Shown here: positions 60,193-64,000 of the stretch, one piece after another
Layout: every line of letters begins with the position of its first letter
How positions within the stretch are numbered: the first letter of the stretch is position 1
Assembly (NCBI GenBank): GCA_000827495.1
Contig: KN817587.1
Coordinates: forward strand, 150,944 to 214,943
Direction of reading: 5' to 3'
Length of the DNA stretch: 64,000 nt
DNA from: Hypholoma sublateritium FD-334 SS-4
Lineage: Eukaryota > Basidiomycota > Agaricomycetes > Agaricales > Strophariaceae
Translations under genes and position numbers: made by a program
Notes under the pieces: model-generated
Told to the model about the DNA's origin: nothing
The model's input: only the letters and a program-made list of their open reading frames with translations
Database searches by the model: none

Positions 60193-61844
60193 TCAAAACT
60201 CTTCATTATCCTCTAAACTTCGTATTGTAGCTGCAGCCACTCTCGTCTCCTCTCGCCACAGCATTTCTATGGAACCTTTGGCTGCCTCAAACCAAGTTCG
60301 CGTATTTCCGTTGTCATCTTCAACTCGCTGTATTTTCTCAATACCCGCCTCGCCCTCGCTTAGCACACTTTGGCATAGCTCAAGGAGGGTTTTCCTCCAA
60401 AGGATTTCATTCTCAGTTGAGATGCAAGGCTGCTTTCCGAGTGTCGTGTCTCGCCACCGGTTTAAAAGTTGCTCGGAATTGGCCGGGACCGTATTTGCAG
60501 AGAGAGGTAAGATGTGATAAAGCCGGAAGCTTGTTATCAAACGATATGATGGGTGAGCAGGCTTTGGAGTTGAGTGCAAAGTCCAATTGCTGGAGGAAGA
60601 CAATAAGTAAGCAAAAAAAGGGCTAGGCGAGCTTATGCGATCAAAACCCACCCCCAATATCCTTCCGCTATCAAGCATTCCTTCATCCATTGCCCTATTT
60701 CACCTCTGCCTTTGAATAGACTCTCTATCGGGCCTTGCAACTCGAGTTCTTCGGAAAAGGTCACCTCTGATTGCTCATTGGATGCCATGACAAAACCGTA
60801 CTCCGAAAACAGGGTGGCATTTGAATGCATACCGTATCTGAGGTAAATCTCATCGCCCACGGCCGTTGGGGCAGTAGAAGGTGCCAGAAGTATGAACTGT
60901 TCCCCCGTCTTTTTTCCTAGGGGGCCTGTGTCCCAAATTTCTCCATTTGTAGGTTTTGGCATTGTATGAGGAGAATTTGCGGTGTGGTTGGCAAAATCAA
61001 GAATGGGACACAGTGTCATATTGTCCGGACTTGAACGTGTTTTCATTAATCGATGGTAGACACATCTAGTGTTGGCTGTAAAAGAAATGAGAATTAACGT
61101 TACCTCTGGAAAATTTAAGACTCGCTGTTCAACCAAGCCCAGAGGTAGTCCCTTTCCAACGCATTCGGATCATTGCTTGCAGGTCTTGCTAGTAGTACTG
61201 ATGTCGCATTTGCTTGCTGACAGGACAGGACAAAATATTAGGAATATGCAGATATTTCTGACAATGGCAACAAACCAGATAGGCTTTGACCACGTTCCAG
61301 TCGACTTCAAATAAATTCGCCATTTTGTCGAGTTTTTCAAGGATACGCGGTGGCAAAACTTCAATGAGTTGCGCCTCCGGTGAGATAGAACTGCCGTGCT
61401 CCTTTTTCCAAAGCCAGGTCAATGGATGGGAATCAAAGTCTGTCGGGAGGACCGAAATATAGGGCCCGAAAAGCGGGTCAGAAGATGGCCGTCCGTTCAC
61501 TGGACGATGCAGGAGAAGATGCAATGTCACAATCTGAGTACATGTCAACTTTGGCTTGCAAGGAGGGTAATGAGGCGCAAGGGTGAGGGAGTTCAGCAGC
61601 GCCTTTGGAGGTATAGCAAATAATGGAGTCGATGCAGCGATTGGCCGGATGGCAAATAGTCCGTAGCCAGCGCCTGTCGAGGTCCCAAAAACCATTCTAA
61701 GTTGATCCCCGATGGATGGTCGATTGACAACTGACCAGAACTCTTTCGCGCTTGTACCGGCAGTTTTTCTGGGGACGTATCCATGCCATGACTAGCCAGC
61801 CATTCAATGAGTGTATTCCAAAAGGGATGTACTGCAGGATCCAT
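60193..61844 (-). CDS. SET-domain protein lysine methyltransferase (RKM/SETD6 type)
   Basis: Split-SET protein methyltransferase of the Rubisco-LSMT/RKM class, which methylates ribosomal or other proteins using S-adenosylmethionine. N-terminus: MDPAVHPFWNTLIEWLASHG. The SET core reads GAGYGLFAIRPIAASTPLFA, IPPKALLNSLTLAP, then DPNALERDYLWAWL and NTRCVYHRLM, CPILDFANHTANSP (catalytic NH motif in FANH), and EIYLRYGMHSNATLFSEYGF. A Rubs-subst-bind-like C-terminal domain ends TIRSLEDNEEF. Two junctions are uncertain. One follows QARKSSG (two possible acceptors). The other precedes NTRC, where a GC donor (gcgagt, intron 61125-61076) keeps the NTRC motif while a GT donor gives NSECVYH instead. The rest is unambiguous. 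Confidence 0.82.
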
Positions 61845-62042
61845 GGCGTCGAGTACAAGCTGACTCGGGGAGCGAGCGATTGACCGGGCCGGGATGACGC
61901 CTCCATCGCGAATTTGACACGCCCCTGTGTGACATTCCGATATCTCATGCTCCTGTTGCAGATAAGAAGTTGCGTGCTCTTCCATGGGAGAGTATTCACG
62001 CGTCTTTTCTCAGCTTCCTCTTCCCCATCACCTCGTCGCGCA

Positions 62043-63204
62043 ATGTCTGTCTTCAACGCGACTCGTATCATTGGCAAAACAGTTCTGATCACTGGCGCTA
62101 GCAGTGGCATCGGAGCCGTGAGTCCTCAGTCTACCCTCGATCTCATCAGCGCGACTAGCTCCTCACCGCAGCTATTATAAAGGCAACAGCCATCTTGTTT
62201 GCAAAAGTAAATATGAACGATTTCTTATATCTCTCCTGGCTGATCTCAACACCTTCAGGGAGGCGCCAATGTTATCCTCCTTGCCAGGCGAGCAGACGCT
62301 TTGGCGAAGGTCAATGACGCTTGCATTGCCGCCCATAAAGAATCAGGACTGCAGCAAGGAGGAAAATTTGCTTCTGTTCAACTAGATGTATCCGATAAAT
62401 CTCAAATTGCTGCCCTCTGGACCAAAGTTCCGCAAGACCTCCGGAATGTTGACATTCTGGGTACGTATTCATTGTGTTTCACGTAATAAATAAGTTATTG
62501 ACGGCTCTCTATGCAGTTAACAATGCCGGCTTCGTCAAGGGAATGGAGCATGTCGGAACCATTAGCGAGGTAGATATCGACGCCATGTTCGCCACCAATG
62601 TCATCGGTCTCATTGCAATGACCCAACTGCTCGTCCGAGGTTAGAACTTGACTTTCACTTTCACTTTCACAACATCTAAACCCGTCAAGATTTCAAGCAA
62701 AATCAATCTGGCCATGTCATCAACCTTGGATCTATTGCAGGCATTGAACCATATGCTGGTGGAAGCATCTACAACGCCACCAAATTTGCGGTGAACGCAT
62801 TCACCGGGGCCCTGCGCAGGGAATTGGTCAACACTCCAATCCGTGTGACAGAAATCCAGCCGGGTAAGCTATTTAAATACACCATAACTCACATCACTGT
62901 ATTCTCATGCCCAAATTTATAGGTATGGTTGAGACAGAGTTCTCCATAGTTCGTTTCCGCGGGGATGAGTCTGCAGCGAAGAAAGTGTACGAAGGCCTTG
63001 AACCATGTTAGTGTCGGGGACTTGAATGTGTGGTGCTATAACCGCGGACTAATGTGTTATTACTTTTCAGTAACGGCGCAGGACATCGCAGAAGAAATTG
63101 TTTGGGCAGCAGCCCGTCCTGCACATGTAAACATCGCCGAAGTTCTTGTGTTCCCAGTCAACCAAGCCAGTGCCGGCATAAACTACAAGGTTCCCAAGAA
63201 GTAA
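62043..63204 (+). CDS. Short-chain dehydrogenase, NADP-dependent 3-hydroxy acid type
   Basis: Classical SDR resembling yeast YMR226C and bacterial YdfG, which oxidise serine-like 3-hydroxy acids with NADP. Start [20 protein letters not shown] leads to the cofactor motif TGASSGIGA. Then [20 protein letters not shown], with RR after the second strand favouring NADP. Later come [34 protein letters not shown] and [20 protein letters not shown], containing the catalytic Tyr and Lys (YNATK). Then [15 protein letters not shown] and [20 protein letters not shown]. It ends INYKVPKK at 63204. Introns of 50-60 bases. The one near 62646-62670 holds a tttcac hexamer repeated three times. Full length for the family, about 270 residues. 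Confidence 0.9.
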
Positions 63205-63935
63205 GGACATTGATGGTCAATGTGTATTATATATGTCGAACATATCTAGGAGGAATGTTATTCGTATGCGAAATGCGGCCCTGTAAATACTAGCAGAGGC
63301 ATTGGACTTTACGATGAGATACAGTCCGATTCAAAGTCAAAAGTAATTAAGTATTTATGGATAGTTGTATACATATGGCGTTCAAAGTGTACAAAAACCG
63401 AAACGCGAGATTATTTTAGGTTTGCGATATTCTTTTAGCACTTTTTGATGTACTTGCTATTATTTTCTTAAATGTGAACTCAAGTGAAGAAAAAAAAGAA
63501 TGTCGCAGAAATGCAAGATGCGCGCGCTACTATTTTCAACAGCGCGATCTTTTTTTTCTGCGCGATACTTTTTTTGTCCACTGCGATACTCTTTTTTGAC
63601 ATGCGATCTTATTTTTAATTAGAGTATTTTTTCACTCATGCTTCGTGCTTGGGTTGCTGGAACCCGTTAACAATGAGCTGAAGCACTGTGTTCACGCATA
63701 GTGAACGGCAGCCAAGCGGCGGGCTACCCGATCTAGCCGACGGCTTGCCGTGACGCTGCACTGGTCGGCAGGATGCCGGCTCCGCGGACTGNGTTATAAT
63801 TTCAAGGNGAGTAGTAACACCGTCGCACCCAAGTCCCACCCCCGCTCAGTACTCACCCTTTGTCAAGCTTCTGGGGCTATCATTTTATTTCAATTTCATT
63901 TATTTGTTTTATTGTCACTGTTATTCAGATTCAGG
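63205..63935. other. Intergenic tail with T-rich repeats and a GC-rich patch
   Basis: About 730 bases. 63420-63640 is AT-rich and holds repeats of GCGAT followed by long T runs. Next, 63650-63800 is suddenly GC-rich, includes a hairpin gttcac-gcata-gtgaac near 63690-63707, and carries two unresolved bases (63792, 63808). No gene or RNA was recognised in the GC-rich patch. Confidence 0.55.
63543..63625 (+). repeat. Degenerate ~20-base tandem repeat, GCGAT plus T tract
   Basis: Four copies of GCGATmtT(n) begin at about 63544, 63562, 63583 and 63603, spaced 18-21 bases; a lone copy is at 63424. An opposite-strand copy (aaaaaagaatgtcgca) lies at about 63488-63506. Confidence 0.6.
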
Positions 63936-64000
63936 ATGCCTGACAGTGTATCACTGGACGTCGCATACTTCGTAAGATTGCCAAATGATTGCACTGCAAG
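63936..64000 (+). CDS. Possible start of a gene truncated by the window edge
   Basis: ATG at 63936 opens a frame MPDSVSLDVAYF that stays open to the window end. A possible gtaaga donor follows TACTTC. Too short to judge; the product is unknown. Confidence 0.2.
   Translation, partial: MPDSVSLDVAYFVRLPNDCTA

Noticed and set aside
63640..63840. GC-rich patch considered as tRNA or 5S rRNA
   Set aside because: No cloverleaf, no anticodon arm and no resemblance to fungal 5S sequence; only a short hairpin is present.
1..64000. CRISPR arrays, bacterial operons or phage elements
   Set aside because: The gene structure is intron-rich and eukaryotic throughout, and no regularly spaced repeats with unique spacers were seen.

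Overview
The window looks like nuclear DNA of a basidiomycete fungus, most likely an agaricomycete. Genes are densely packed on both strands and are interrupted by many introns of about 50 to 60 bases that can be placed by reading-frame continuity and GT/AG ends. Protein families include a POT1 telomere protein, an RNA-silencing RNA-dependent RNA polymerase, a UPF0658 Golgi protein and a DUF6593-like protein, the last being typical of mushrooms. No tRNA, rRNA, CRISPR array or intact transposon was recognised. The species cannot be named from sequence alone.

Layout. 0-10 kb: a GC-rich WD40 protein (-), a protein kinase A catalytic subunit (-), a LigB/DODA-type extradiol dioxygenase (-), TFIIH subunit TFB3/MAT1 (+), and a C78-family (ZUFSP/UFSP-like) cysteine peptidase (-) head to head with the proteasome alpha subunit PRE6 (+). 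11-25 kb: a Sec7 ARF-GEF of the GEA/GBF1 type (+), a cytochrome b561 membrane protein (-), a 5'-nucleotidase-like metallophosphoesterase (+), an unknown small membrane protein (-), an NAD-dependent epimerase-like enzyme (-) and 3-hydroxyisobutyrate dehydrogenase (-). 25-43 kb: the RNA-dependent RNA polymerase (+), POT1 (+), the very large phosphatidylinositol 4-kinase STT4 (-) and the mitochondrial ATPase assembly factor ATP12 (+). 43-64 kb: a doubtful small gene, N-terminal glutamine amidohydrolase NTAQ1 (+), a BTB protein (+), a DUF6593-like protein (+), a very long serine/proline-rich conserved protein (-), a UbcH7-like ubiquitin-conjugating enzyme (-) head to head with the COMPASS subunit BRE2/ASH2 (+), a UPF0658 membrane protein (-), a SET-domain methyltransferase (-), a short-chain dehydrogenase (+) and a repeat-bearing AT-rich tail.

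Most genes are housekeeping and unrelated in pathway, as expected for a eukaryotic chromosome. Four act in ubiquitin/proteasome or N-degron biology (C78 peptidase, PRE6, NTAQ1, E2), but only the C78/PRE6 pair shares a promoter. The most unusual signals are in gene structure. STT4 appears to contain a non-canonical AT-AC intron (ATAAGT donor, CAC acceptor) followed by an 8-base microexon, together restoring the conserved DIGPGGVKFEP segment. The dioxygenase needs a GC-AG intron, and the SET gene probably does too. Coordinates of spliced genes below run from start codon to stop codon and include introns.
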